Source: Collybia mongolica
Taxonomy: Eukaryota > Basidiomycota > Agaricomycetes > Agaricales > Clitocybaceae
Assembly (NCBI GenBank): GCA_013420905.1
Contig: JAAXNY010000001.1
Coordinates: forward strand, 4,340,001 to 4,404,000
Reading direction: 5' to 3'
DNA length: 64,000 bases
Part shown: positions 1 to 10,388 of the stretch, piece by piece
How positions within the stretch are numbered: the first letter of the stretch is position 1
Layout: each line of letters starts with the position of its first letter
The notes under the pieces: generated by a model
Seen by the model: only the letters and a program-made list of their open reading frames with translations
The model's database searches: none
Told to the model about the DNA's origin: nothing
Translations under genes and position numbers: made by a program

Positions 1-66
1 AGGTGACACCACCTTGCCATCCGCCATCAAATCTCTAGGGAGTCATCTTCAGTAACGACGTTGACC

Positions 67-1409
67 ATGGAAACTAACTTATCCTTCCTGGACCTAATTA
101 ACGTTTGCGACAATTTTCGAGTTCGCCAACCATCCCCACTACCGACATCATTCGACTCTGAAACGCTAATTCCGTTATATCTAACAGAATCGCTCACCAG
201 TCCAGTCATTGGTTTACTTAGACCCATTATTGTTCAGCAATTGAAGGCCGAGAACGATCTCTGTCGCGAAAATGGCGCGCAGGAACTCTGGAATGTCCTC
301 TTTTTAGATGAAACGCCGCGTGTGGCATTTCAAACATGGCTTGACACCCCCACGAAGCGCACGGCCGTGATGGCAGAATTGTGTGAGCGATGGAGAGATA
401 CCCGATTGTTTGAGGAGGTCTGTGGGCCGAAGAAATGGAGGAATGAAATGTATCCGATATATGCTGATCCGTTTGGCGTGCACGATTATCCAGACAATAC
501 AGCACCTCGGAAAAACTTGAACTTTGTATTCGAGATGGAACGCTCGGCGTGTGCGCTTTTTGGTGTAGTCACCTATGGTGTTCATATGAGCATTTATGAC
601 GAAATCGAAGCAGATGGTCAAAGAACCTTGCGGGTTTGGGTGCCTACACGCGCCAGAACGAAGCCCACGTACGTCAGGTGTTATTAGCTTTTGTCACAAT
701 GAACAATATCTCGTTTTCTCTGGAATTGCAGGTGGCCGGGATACTTGGATAACTCCGTGGCGGGGGGCATTCCAAGCGGTATGCCGATGCTCGAATCTCT
801 CGTAAAAGAGTGTATGGAAGAGGCCAGCATAACCGCCGACATCGTTCGGAAGCATGTAAGATGCACCGGGGTTATCAGTTACTTTTTCAGGTTGAGATTA
901 TCACATCGTTGATCGGGGGTATTTTGTAATTGATTTGCCCAGGACTTCGAGGGGATGGCTTCAACCTGAGGTTGAGTGAGTGCTCAGCTCAGAATACTGT
1001 GTTCCCAAGTTCCATGGCTGATAAACACATAGATACGTTTACGACCTTCTCATTCCTTCGGATATGGATCCCGCCCCTTTTCAACCCAAACCCCTCGACG
1101 GCGAAGTCGAGTCATTTGAGGTGCAAATGACCCCTTAAGGATGCCGTTCAGCACTCACTTTGTTTTTTTTTCTTTAATAGCTCCTATCACAAGATGTCAT
1201 TATCCAAAAAATGCGCGCTGGGTTATTCAAGCCAAACTGTGCACTGGGTTAGTGCTACATGTCAATGTTTATAACTCGTGACCGACATGTTCCTAACAGT
1301 CCTCATTGACTTGTTCATCCGATTGGGTTATATCACACCTGAAAATGAACCTGATTATATGAAGATAGTGACCCGATTACACGGTCAGTTCGATTATGAG
1401 AGATGGTGA
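67..1409 (+). CDS. Nudix hydrolase with DUF4743 N-terminus (Tnr3/YJR142W-like)
   Basis: Six exons (67-668, 732-890, 943-975, 1033-1120, 1181-1247, 1300-1409) join in frame to 352 aa, close to yeast YJR142W. Donors and acceptors are canonical (for example GTACGT at 669 and GTGAGT at 976). The N-terminal 200 aa match the DUF4743 region (starts near SFLDLINVCDNFR, later PFGVHDYP and FGVVTYGVHM). The Nudix box lies at about residues 212-234 and keeps the KECMEEASI core, but the upstream Glu of the classical box is not in register. The C-terminus has the family block YVYDLLIP, DGEVESFE and FKPNCALVLID. Family members are Nudix hydrolases related to the N-terminal half of S. pombe Tnr3. Plant and yeast homologues remove phosphate from oxidised thiamine diphosphate, a damage-control step; that role here is inferred. 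I chose the ATG at 67 because it begins the conserved block. No lesion is seen. Confidence 0.9.
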
Positions 1410-1632
1410 AATCAAAACGTCTTAAGAGGTACGTGTGAATAATTTATATCCCATACCTAGCGTTGGATTGAATATGGTCAAGGTTTTTAATGCATAGATC
1501 TTGTGTATCAAAATGTCTTGTAGTTTGAATGTGCTGTGGAACGAGCGTGTTTACCATTGACGCCCAAAGTAAGTTGGTCGAGTTCACGTGATGATGGTTG
1601 GGTGCCTTGAGGCATCAATCACAGAATACGTT

Positions 1633-1737
1633 TCGAAGCTGAGAACGGTGACATGCTTAATTTTGTTCGGTTCGCTTCTGACACTATATAAGGTTTAAGG
1701 AGTTTCTCACTTATCGATCCCCCTGTTTCCCACCCTG
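1633..1737 (+). promoter_or_regulatory. Core promoter of peroxygenase copy A (shared with copy B)
   Basis: A block starting near GAAGCTGAGAACGGTGACAT and running to the ATG at 1738 is also found before copy B at 23977-24093. It holds a TATA-like TATATAAG at about 1685-1692, then a pyrimidine-rich leader. The 1410-1632 stretch upstream shows no recognisable gene. Confidence 0.55.
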
Positions 1738-2810
1738 ATGTTCCTCCTCACCCCCCTCAAAAATGCGACGCAAGGCGTCGCCGTCTTTGTCTGGGACATT
1801 TCGCTCACATTAATTAACATCGTAACGCCAAGCAGAAAGGAGGGACATGTTACTCCCGAAGGACATCCGGGCGTGGGAGGGGTATGGCCCGAATTCGTTG
1901 CACCGAAGGAGGGTGATAGTCGCTGTTGCTGTCCCGCATTGAATGCGATGGCAAACCACGGTATCCTTCCGTTTTTCTTATTATAATGAGTACAGTTATA
2001 CCAAACATGTCCTCTTCTCACAGGCATTCTCCCACACGATGGTCGCAACATATCATTCAAAGAGCTTAATCGAACTATCCGGGCCACGTTCAACTTTGCC
2101 CCAACGTTCTGCTTCTTCGTGCCCAATTTTGCAGCGAACATGTTGAAAAAGAATTACAGCAAAGATACCTTCGATTTGGCGGACCTGAATTTACACAATG
2201 GAATTGAACATGACGCATCCCTGATAAGTAAGTTCATATGCCTACTCCATCACATTTCAATGCTTATTATGTTGTTTGCGATCAGGAGAGGACGTTCATT
2301 TCCAAGCTGACCAAGGAGTTCCCCATCTGCCCCTTATTAAAGAGCTACTCGCCTGTGCTACTGGCAAAGATAAGGGTGGGAATCCGCTCCTCACGCCTGC
2401 TGATTTGTCGCGCATGTCGGCAAAACGCCGTGTTGATGCCAGAGCCGCGAATCCTGAGTTTTCTCTAAGCACCTTTCACAAGATTTTCGGAAGTTCCAAG
2501 TATGACCGTTCTTCAATTTGTACTTCGGGGGTTGTTTTGACAGTCTCACTTCAGTTCTTCTACGATGCTCACTATCTTTGGTGGGCGAATTCGTGACCTT
2601 GAAACCATCCTCATTGAGGAGCGCCTTCCTGAAGGATGGGAATCTCGAATTCGAGAGCGCTTAGGGCTGACGATGACCACGTTCAACCGCACGGTCATTA
2701 AGGTTGAACTAGGAATTAACGAGAAAAAAATAGTCCCCACTCCAGCAACCCCAACTGGCGATAATGCCCGAACCTCGATTGAAAAGAACAGCGCAGATGC
2801 TGCAAAATGA
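1738..2810 (+). CDS. Heme-thiolate peroxygenase/chloroperoxidase-like, copy A
   Basis: Four exons (1738-1960, 2024-2227, 2286-2499, 2555-2810) give 298 aa without a stop. The protein has the Peroxidase_2 (PF01328) signature: CPALNAMANHG with the presumed proximal heme-ligand Cys at residue 65, followed by LPHDGRNISF, then EHDASL with E136-H137-D138 (Mg/acid-base triad of the short chloroperoxidase/UPO group), and the late ERLPEGW motif. Such enzymes use H2O2 for halogenation or oxyfunctionalisation. The length is typical of short family members. No clear cleavable signal peptide is seen, though residues 13-29 are hydrophobic. A paralogue with identical exon lengths lies at 24094-25167. Substrate cannot be told. 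Confidence 0.9.
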
Positions 2811-2974
2811 TAGATCTAGTGCGAACGATTTCACGTCATGTACGACCTTTTACGACTTGATTTCTTTCTAACCCGTTTGTACATGTCCTATCTAATCAAA
2901 ACAGGATACTCTACACCAACCTTTATACTATCGATACAATTTGTCGACTATGAATGAAACTTTGCCCATTATAC

Positions 2975-4612
2975 CAGTACTTCACACTCCCCCACATCCT
3001 GCAGAGGATTCCGATCGGAATCCGGAATTCCGACAGGAATCTGATCGGAATCCACAGGAATGCAGGAAGATTTTGAAAAAGTTTTAAAACAGAAAATTCC
3101 TTTGAGGAATTCTGCAATATTCCGCTCGGATTCCGCTCAGAACACAGAATTCTGATTGAAATCATTGGAATTCCGCAGAATTTTGAGGAATTTCTTACAA
3201 AGTGTGGAAGAAGAAAATTCTCAAAGGAATTCCACAACATTCTGCTTGGATTCTGATCAGAATCATAAGTTTTAAGTCAAAACAGTCAATAAAGTCAACA
3301 GTATATCTAACATTTTGAAGTACTAAATTACTCTCTTTCAGCCTGTCTTTTTAAAATCTGTTGAGTATGATAAAAAAGCACTCTATAATTAATAGGATAA
3401 AACATGTATTATTACTAAATATAATACATATATGATAAGATAAATTTAATATAGGCAGGGCCCCCGCCCCCGCCCCCCCGTCGTCCTTGTCGGCCCCCGC
3501 GACATCATCAGCGGCGACGGCACTGGCCGCTCTACTTGCCGCTGTCCCCGTCCCCGCCGCTGCCGCCGCCATCCTCGTGGTGGTGGTGGTCGTCTTTGTT
3601 GTAGTTGTTGTTGTTGTTGTCGCGCCGTTGTTGGTGCCGCTGCTGTTGCCGTCGTTGCCGCAGGCCTCGTCGGCACTGTTGCTGCTGTTGCTGTTGCTGT
3701 CTTCGCCGTTGTCGTTGTCATTGTCGTTGCCGCCTTCCTCACTATTGCTGTTGGCGGCCGTATCGTTTGTCTTGAGTTCCTGAAGTGGGGGGGAGGGGGA
3801 CGTGCTGCATGGTGAGCGTGTGGGTGAGCGGCGGTGTATGACTCACCTGGTTCTGCCCCTCGGGGTGCCCTTTCCTTGTCGTCCCCTCGTTCCGCGTCCG
3901 TTTCTATCCTTCTCCCCACACCGTCTTGTGCGTCATCATGTCGACGTCGGTTGGCGTTCGATGCATTGGCGTTGGCGGCGTGGGTGCGTTGGTGTTGGTG
4001 TCGGCATTGGCGGTTTGGTGGACGTCGTTGATGTGGTTGAAAAGAACCAACGAAGACGTGGCAACGGTAATGTGACCATTGCACGTGCCTCATAATCATG
4101 TGACCTAAGTCTGTTGACTTGAGGCCAGTGAGCCGGCAGCTAGAAATGCCCGCCTTGCCCAACGGTTATGAACGCCAAACATATTACGTAATTTTCGTGC
4201 CTGTACATGTTCGAACCTAGTCGGATGCAAATTTTTCACCGCCGTTATGTGATGTTATTAATAACAAATAGTATATATAATTTGTGTAAATAAAATTTAT
4301 ATTACTAATCTGATTAGTAATCAAACACGTGACCACAACGCGTCGTCACAATGCTCCGGCATTCCATCCAGGAATTCCGATAGAATTCCTGTGGACTCTG
4401 TCAGAATTTCAGTATTCTGAAGCCGGAATTCCTGTGGAATTTCATTCCGCTCGGAATCCAAGCGGAATCCGTTCGGAATTTTTATCTATTTTTACAGCCA
4501 TTTTCTATTACTTCTGCAGCCAAAATTCCGACAGGAATCCGAGCGGATTCCTGTCGGAATTGAGGATTCTGCTCGGAATCCGCTGGAAGATGTGGGGGAG
4601 TGTAAAGACCTC
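2975..4612. mobile_element. Nonautonomous hAT-like element (copy i), 8-bp TSD
   Basis: 1,638-bp element starting CAGTACTTCACACTCCCCCA and ending in the inverted form GGGGGAGTGTAAAGACCTC. The terminal inverted repeats of about 45 bp include ACATC..GGATTCCGA..GAATCC. It is flanked by a perfect 8-bp direct repeat CATTATAC (2967-2974 and 4613-4620). Downstream of peroxygenase copy B the same site is uninterrupted, which confirms the boundaries. Subterminal parts are dense in GGAATTCC/GGATTCCG-type palindromes. No transposase is encoded. The 8-bp duplication and C(A/T)G-type ends suggest hAT mobilisation in trans. This copy is still CpG-rich, unlike copies iii and iv. Confidence 0.8.
3455..4170. 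repeat. GC-rich trinucleotide core shared by three hAT-like elements
   Basis: A GTT/GTC/GCC-rich internal module that recurs in copies iii (13300-14000) and iv (18330-19130). On the minus strand it holds a plausible intron (GTGAGT donor at about 3840-3850, acceptor CCACTTCAG at about 3783) followed by an Asn/Ser/Thr-run reading frame. This looks like a captured host-gene fragment, but no frame is clearly conserved among the copies, so no protein is called. Confidence 0.5.
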
Positions 4613-4789
4613 CATTATACCTACTTACAACAGATGTTTATCAGTGGGGAGGGGCAATTGCCGGTTATTTTTGATTTATTTATAGTTGTTTGTCTGGCCT
4701 GGAAAAGTGCTGTTTGATGACCCACATTGCTGGTGGCTCAGAAACTGAAGATAATGGATTGGTCCTATAGTAAAAGTTGTTCAAAATAT

Positions 4790-4921
4790 CAGCCTGGAGA
4801 GGGTCTTTGTGGTGGATTTTTGTATTCCCTCATATTTTTCAAGATTCATCAAAATTACATATGTTTTATGGACCTGTGAAGCAGAAAACAAAATTCTGCC
4901 ACAAAGACCCTCTTGCTCCTG
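4790..4921. mobile_element. Small MITE-like element
   Basis: 132 bp bounded by inverted repeats: CAGCCTGGAGAGGGTCTTTG on the left and the complement of CAGGAGCAAGAGGGTCTTTG on the right, with about 30 bp of similarity. A/T-rich flanks give no exact target duplication. The rest of 4621-5096 is AT-rich sequence in which I see nothing else. Confidence 0.45.
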
Positions 4922-5113
4922 AAAATTCATATAAGATTGATCAAGGAAGTTAAGCCATATTGTGGCTGGGGAAGATGTCAGCAATGGTGCACTGTTGTCT
5001 GTTACCTTGCCTGTAGTCTGTTATTTAGATAGCCAAGACATGTCAAGTCACTAAATTACATACCAAATCTAATCAGCAGTGAGCCAAATATAGAAACATA
5101 TTATTTAAGACTC

Positions 5114-6063
5114 TTTTTTTTTTTTTTTTGGTCATATAATAATATTAAGCGCATGTGGGTTTGACCCAGCTACATGTGGGCACAAACACCTATTACCACT
5201 AAGTAATCTATAATGGGCCATCAGGGTGGAGCTGTACACTAAGTTGCTCTCCAGGTCATATTATGGGTCTAGACTGAGGATACCTGCAGTCCAACGGTAT
5301 TGTACTGTACCATGTCTGAACCTCCCAATGCCTTAAAGGTTTGCCTTCACTTGTCGGGGCATGGTCCCCTCCCTTCATGTTGGTACCCTGTTCCACTCCC
5401 CTCCTGGTATTTTCAGGTTGCCCTGGAAACCCATTACTCCCCCCCAGTGTCAAAGATACATGTCCAATCTAAATGAACGACCCATACCTCAAACCTGCCC
5501 CCCCTCTCCTGAATCCCCCCTATTACTTTCCCCCCTGTTCCACACCGCTCTCCCAAAGCAATGACTCCCCTCCAAAATGAGGCTGCCAAATCCCACCATA
5601 GGACAATAAACTGGCATTCTCCCCAAGAGGTGTGCTCTGTGCAGAGACAGTAGCTGATCAGGGGCCAGACCCCTTCCTCCTTTTGTATTTGGGTGTAGTG
5701 GTCAAGCGAGTACAAATAAATTGTCAAATATGTTGGCAGTGACACTCCCTAAGGATCTGAGTGAAGCAGAGTACAAGAGTTGTGGTGTCCTCGTGTGGCC
5801 TGGTAGTTGATGAGGTGGATGTGAACAGATTAGTGAAGCCCCCAGTACAGGCAAGATGAGATGACCCTGCAGATAGTCAGGATCAGCTCTGATAAGTTAG
5901 AAATTTGGATATGGTATAAAAGGATAGTGGCCCAGGCCAAAAGAGTGGTCTGATGAAAGGCAATGTCAATTAGGGATGAGGTGTTAGGTAGTTTAGGGAC
6001 GACCTAGTGCAGGAGGGACAAATTCCCATGGTCGGATGGTGGTGGTAAAAGATCAAGAAGTGT
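5114..6063 (-). mobile_element. Poly(A)-tailed retroposed element, copy 1
   Basis: A 950-bp unit in minus orientation, ending (at low coordinates) in a run of 16 T, that is, a poly(A) tail. It is flanked by a perfect 17-bp direct repeat CATATTATTTAAGACTC (5097-5113 and 6064-6080). Poly(A) plus a long variable target duplication is the signature of LINE-type (non-LTR) retrotransposition. An apparently identical copy lies inverted at 15148-16093. The longest ORF (103 aa, 5434-5745 minus) resembles nothing I know. It could be a 5'-truncated LINE, a SINE or a processed transcript. Confidence 0.7.
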
Positions 6064-6166
6064 CATATTATTTAAGACTCAGCTCAATCATGGAAAATAA
6101 TTAAATTCTCATTGATGCAGTGCTCTATTATTGGAATAAGTAATGCTCAGTCAACATAGAATAGAC

Positions 6167-7483
6167 TGTTTTGTATTGTAGTGTACCTATTGGAATAAGT
6201 AATGCTACATTGATAGGGCTCAAAATTGTTTGCACTTTTAAAGTCAACAAGTAAGGCTATTAGTATCATTTCTAATAACCAAGTAAATGGTAATAGAGGA
6301 TTAGAGTTGAACTCTGAGACAGCTAATCAGAGTGAACTAGTCTAATGGATAATACACTATCAGTACAGAGGACTATGAGTACAGCCTATTATTAGTCCTA
6401 TTCACCATGCCCAGTTACAACCTCAGTATCTTAATTCATAAGTAACCGTTGTAGTATGATATCATTAGTCCAGGGATCATCATTAATAGGAGAAGTAATT
6501 GTAAATTCGGGACTTGCACAACCCAAACCTAATCAGGGGCACTTGGTGTTAACTACCAGAAGAAATGGGACACCATAAATAACAACTGGAATGATCAGGA
6601 GAAGTAAAAGATGGTGCCGCACTGTTTTAAATAACCAAGCGCACTGTTGAGTGTTGATAAGAGTTTAGCCAGCTCTTTCAATATTGGCTAAGTAACAAGT
6701 AATGACATAATTGACACATATGGCATGTGTGCCAAGTCATAGAGGATGAGTCAACATTAAATACAAACCCCTTGGTGCGGGAGGGTGTTGTTCTGTATAA
6801 AATTACAATTCTTTATGATATTTAGTTTGTACACTATAAATAGACTGTAGATAAGTAGTGCAAAGGCAAGGAATCTTGCCCCCACTTTGCACTACTATAG
6901 GATATACAAATCATATTTGTTAAAACACTATTGTGTGCACAAATTAAGGATCAGATTGCTTCAATTGTCTTGATTAGAATTGTCTCCTAACAAGCCTTAA
7001 ACTTGTGTTAGGACTTTGTCTGAATCAAACCTGTTGAGAGATCAGTGAAAAAGGCCTTGACTAGTACTATTAAGACTTAGTGCTTTCAAGCACTCAAACC
7101 CGAACTCAAACAGGCGATTCCTACCATTTGTGTGTTGATTATTAGATTTGGTGTGTGTGTGTGTAAGAGATTACATTTCATAGCATCAGCATACTTATAG
7201 CCCAGGAGCCCCCTTTCAATGTGATAATCAGTAAGTAGGTTTGGTAAGTTAGAAGTAAAGTACACACCTCAGTCAACATAGAATAGACTGAGGTGGTACA
7301 ACAATTTTTGTAGGTAGATATATCCTAAAGATGCCAAGGCCCATAACTATACTATGGGGCATATCAATGAAATAGAAACAAAGTGGTAAGCTAAGAGTCC
7401 ATTCTAGTCCATCGTCCATTTATGGGTGCACATGATGCAATGTGGCAGGGCACAACAGGTTGGAGTCTGAAGATTCTCCAACA
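6167..7483 (-). repeat. 3' LTR of the Copia element, split by another LTR
   Basis: Segments 6167-6210 and 7219-7483 match the 5' LTR at 19804-20111. They share CCTATTGGAATAAGTAATGC, then GTGATAATCAGTAAGTAGG, and end CTCCAACA. On the minus strand a polypurine tract GAGGGGGAGTG directly precedes the LTR end. The start at 6167 is uncertain, because sequence just upstream (6131-6166) is itself an LTR-derived fragment and no target duplication could be confirmed. Confidence 0.6.
6211..7218 (+). mobile_element. Solo LTR L1 (TGATAGGG...TTTCA family)
   Basis: 1,008-bp LTR beginning TGATAGGGCTC and ending GGAGCCCCCTTTCA, inserted in the Copia 3' LTR. The Copia 5' LTR at about 19842 shows the empty site (GCTATGTGATAATC). 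Flanking tetranucleotides are ACAT (left) and ATGT (right), best read as a 4-bp ACGT duplication whose CpG has decayed differently on each side. It is shorter than L2 and L3 (1,217 bp) because about 210 bp near the 3' side is missing. Confidence 0.7.
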
Positions 7484-7490
7484 CTCCCCC

Positions 7491-8627
7491 TCAAATCATT
7501 GACAGCCCTAATGCACTAGCAAAGTGTTTTGCCTTTGTGCTTGGAAGGGCTTTTGTTAAAGTGTTGGTAGTCATCTTGTCAGTGGGGCAATAGATGAATT
7601 TGATATTTCTGGCTTCAACAATGTACCGGATGTAGTGGCAACAAATGTCAATGTGTTTTGTGCATGCATGGTATGATCTGGATCTTGTGAGTGCAATAGC
7701 AGACATGCTGTCACTGTATAGTGTGGTGGGCTTGGTGAGTGGTCTGCCAAGTGGTCTGTAGACCTCATTGATGAGGTGGTGCAGCCACATTGCTTCTTTG
7801 GCAGCATGGGTAGCCACTATGTATTTGGCTTCTGTTGTTGACAGAGTGATGAGCTCTTGTTTCTTCAACAACCACAAAATGGCCCCTCTGTCAATGATGA
7901 ATGCATACCCCAAGATTGCATGCCTGTGCTCCTGCAAGGCACCATCTGCATTGATGAATCCTTCCAACCCTTCCTTCCCTCCTCCATAGGTGAGTTTGAG
8001 CATTTTCATACCTAGTAGTAACAAAAAATGCACTTTATGGCCTCCCAGTGGTCCCAGCCCAGGTTGTTGCAAAACTGAGCAATGGTGGACATGGCAAATA
8101 CAAAGTTGGGATGAGTACCCATAGTGGCATACATGAGTGAACTGACAGCCTCACAATATGGCACATTTTGCATGCATGCAATATCCACGAGGGTGGTGGG
8201 GCATTGAGATTTGCTGAGAGTGACATTGGTGTCCATAGGCATTGAGACTGGTTTCAAATTATCAAAGTTGTACCTTGCAATGATAGAGTTGATGTAGGAA
8301 TGTTGCAAGAGGGATAGGGTGCAGTTTGTGAGGTTGTGAGTGACTTTGATACCAAGAATCCAGTGCACTGGTCCAAGGTCTGTCATTGAGTACACTTTGT
8401 TGATGTCCTGCTTAAACTCTGCTAGGTTTTTTGCAGATGTGCCTGTAATGATGCAGTCATCAACATGGATAACAATGACTGTCAACTTGCCATGTTCTTT
8501 CTTGAATAATACTCTGTGATCTGCCTTGCTCCTCTGGAAGCCCAGGTCCTCAAGCGCTTTCTGCAGCACATTGTACCAGTTCTTTGCACCTTGTTTCAAC
8601 CCATACAATGCCTTTTGCAATCAAAAG
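7491..8627 (-). pseudogene. Copia polyprotein fragment: reverse transcriptase C-half and RNase H
   Basis: Minus-strand frames carry LQKALYGLKQ, the catalytic block as HVDDCIITG (usual YVDD, with Tyr changed to His), then Ty1/copia RNase H features (KKQELITLSTTEAKYI, SDSMSAIALTRS, TKHIDI, TKALPS). A frameshift near 8030 separates RT from RNase H, and an in-frame TGA stands where Arg is expected just before LQKALYG. The 5' part of the same gene resumes at 12733 after a hAT-like insertion. It ends beside the polypurine tract and 3' LTR. The element is dead. Confidence 0.85.
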
Positions 8628-9129
8628 CAGTACTTCACACTCCCCCACATCCTGCAGAGGATTCTGATCGGAATCCAATTGGAATCCAGAGGAATGCAGG
8701 AGGATTTTGAGAAAGTTTTAAAACAGAAAATTCCTTTGAGGAATTCTGCAATATTCTGCTTGGATTCTGCTCAGAACACAGAATTCCAATCAGAATCATC
8801 AGAATTCTGCAGAATTTTGAGGGATTTCTTACAAAGTGTGGAAGAAGAAAATTCTCAAAGGAATTCCGCAACATTCCGCTTGAATTCTGATCAGAATTCA
8901 TAAGTTTTAAGTCAAAACAGTCAATAAAGTCAATAGTATATCTAACATTTTGGACTCCAACCAAAAGTCATGCACCTCACTTACAGATCAGACACATCAC
9001 ACATCCACCATCACTCTCACACTCAAACACAACCTCAAAGTGATCTTAATTAAAAGTAAGAACAGAGTATGATATCAAGTAGTGCCCCAAAAAAAAATAC
9101 ATTGCTAAAAATACATCTCAACCTACACT

Positions 9130-9720
9130 GACCATATGCAAGCAAGATGCACACCCTGAAAAGAGAATGGTCAGTTGAAAGGGCAGAGTGTATGCTTTCA
9201 GAAACACCCAGGCTCGGGATGTGTCGTTGAGCAGTCATCTTGCAGTTAATTAAATCAGTTGGTTACAGTTAGTGGCAGGTAAGAGCAGGTACTCACCATA
9301 TGCAACGGCGAAGCGCATCAGGAAAGAGGTGTGGTCAATCAAAAGAGAACCATGAACGCTCTCAGGAACACCCTTCCTTGGCGCATACGGTTCGACAGTT
9401 GTCATGCAATAAAAAAAACAAATTTATAGGGCCAGGATGAAGAGAAGGCACTCACCATATGAAACAAAGGCACAAACCATGACAAGCGTGCAGTCATTCA
9501 ATAGAGGAATAGAAACGCATACAGGAACACCAAGCGTTATGCCATACAGATCAGCGGTTGTCTTGCAATAAAAATTTTGAGTTTATGGGGCAGGGTGATG
9601 AGGAGGCACTAACTTGGCATATGACAAAATCAATCGTTCATTGTGCGCATGGGACGTCAAGAAATAGAGAGTTCAGCGCATTCAGGAACACTAAGCGTTT
9701 TTCTAAACGGCCCAGAACTC
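9130..9720 (-). repeat. Tandem array of about 160-bp exon-plus-intron units
   Basis: CATATG-containing exon ends recur at 9133, 9297, 9456 and 9618 (spacing 164, 159, 162 bp). Each unit reads, on the minus strand, as a roughly 36-codon exon with a shared GV(P/S)E core and AYG at the end, then a GT(G/C)AGT donor. The first three units are open; the fourth and a more distant fifth (about 9955-10030) are broken by stops. Confidence 0.55.
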
Positions 9721-10388
9721 GGCACACAATGAGCAAGATGATTGGTGAGGAGATGAAGTGAGGACTTACTCACCTAGGGCCGCTCCCGGGACACCGCACA
9801 TCCCACACGCTTAACGTCTGGCTCAGGGAGACATAGAATAATGAGGAACATTAGTCATACCTGTAAAGAACATGGCATTGGTATATCAGTTAACAAGATG
9901 AAGGTAGGGGTAGATGACGAGGAGGTACATACATTGTATGGGGTACAAGCCATTGTTTCTCAAATGACTGGTATGGCCATGTAGACACTAGGCGGGATGT
10001 TCAGGAACCGTCGGCGCTTTGCTGAACGGTGCAGGAACGATAATGGGGTGCTCAAAATGACAAGTTATGGGATAATGGCCAAGAACGCACCTAGGCAGAT
10101 GCACAGGGAACCATACAACAAAAAGGACATATGTCCCGGTAGAGGTCGTCAATGGCATTTAGGAAATGGCCTGGTTATGGTAAACGGATGCGTGCTTGCT
10201 GTGGAAAGTGTGATTTAGTAAAAAAAGGGACAAAGTTGAAGTGTGACTCACCGAACAAGTGCGCGAGGTGGTTGATCTTTAAACAAATCTTTTTCCACAC
10301 CTGTCCTGGCATAATGCATCGATGATTAGTCACTAGCGCACGAAACAAACAAGGTCTGGGGTGGTTACAGTATATTAGTGCATGCATA

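Noticed and set aside
3446..4162. 238-codon minus-strand ORF rich in Gln, Arg, Pro, Ala and Thr
   Set aside because: It lies in a trinucleotide-repeat core of a nonautonomous element; long frames arise from the repeats, and the frame is not kept in the copies at 13300 and 18330.
5150..5180. tRNA-like B-box (GGGTTTGACCC) in the poly(A) element, suggesting a tRNA-derived SINE
   Set aside because: No matching A-box at a suitable distance, and it lies near the 3' end rather than the 5' end of the unit.
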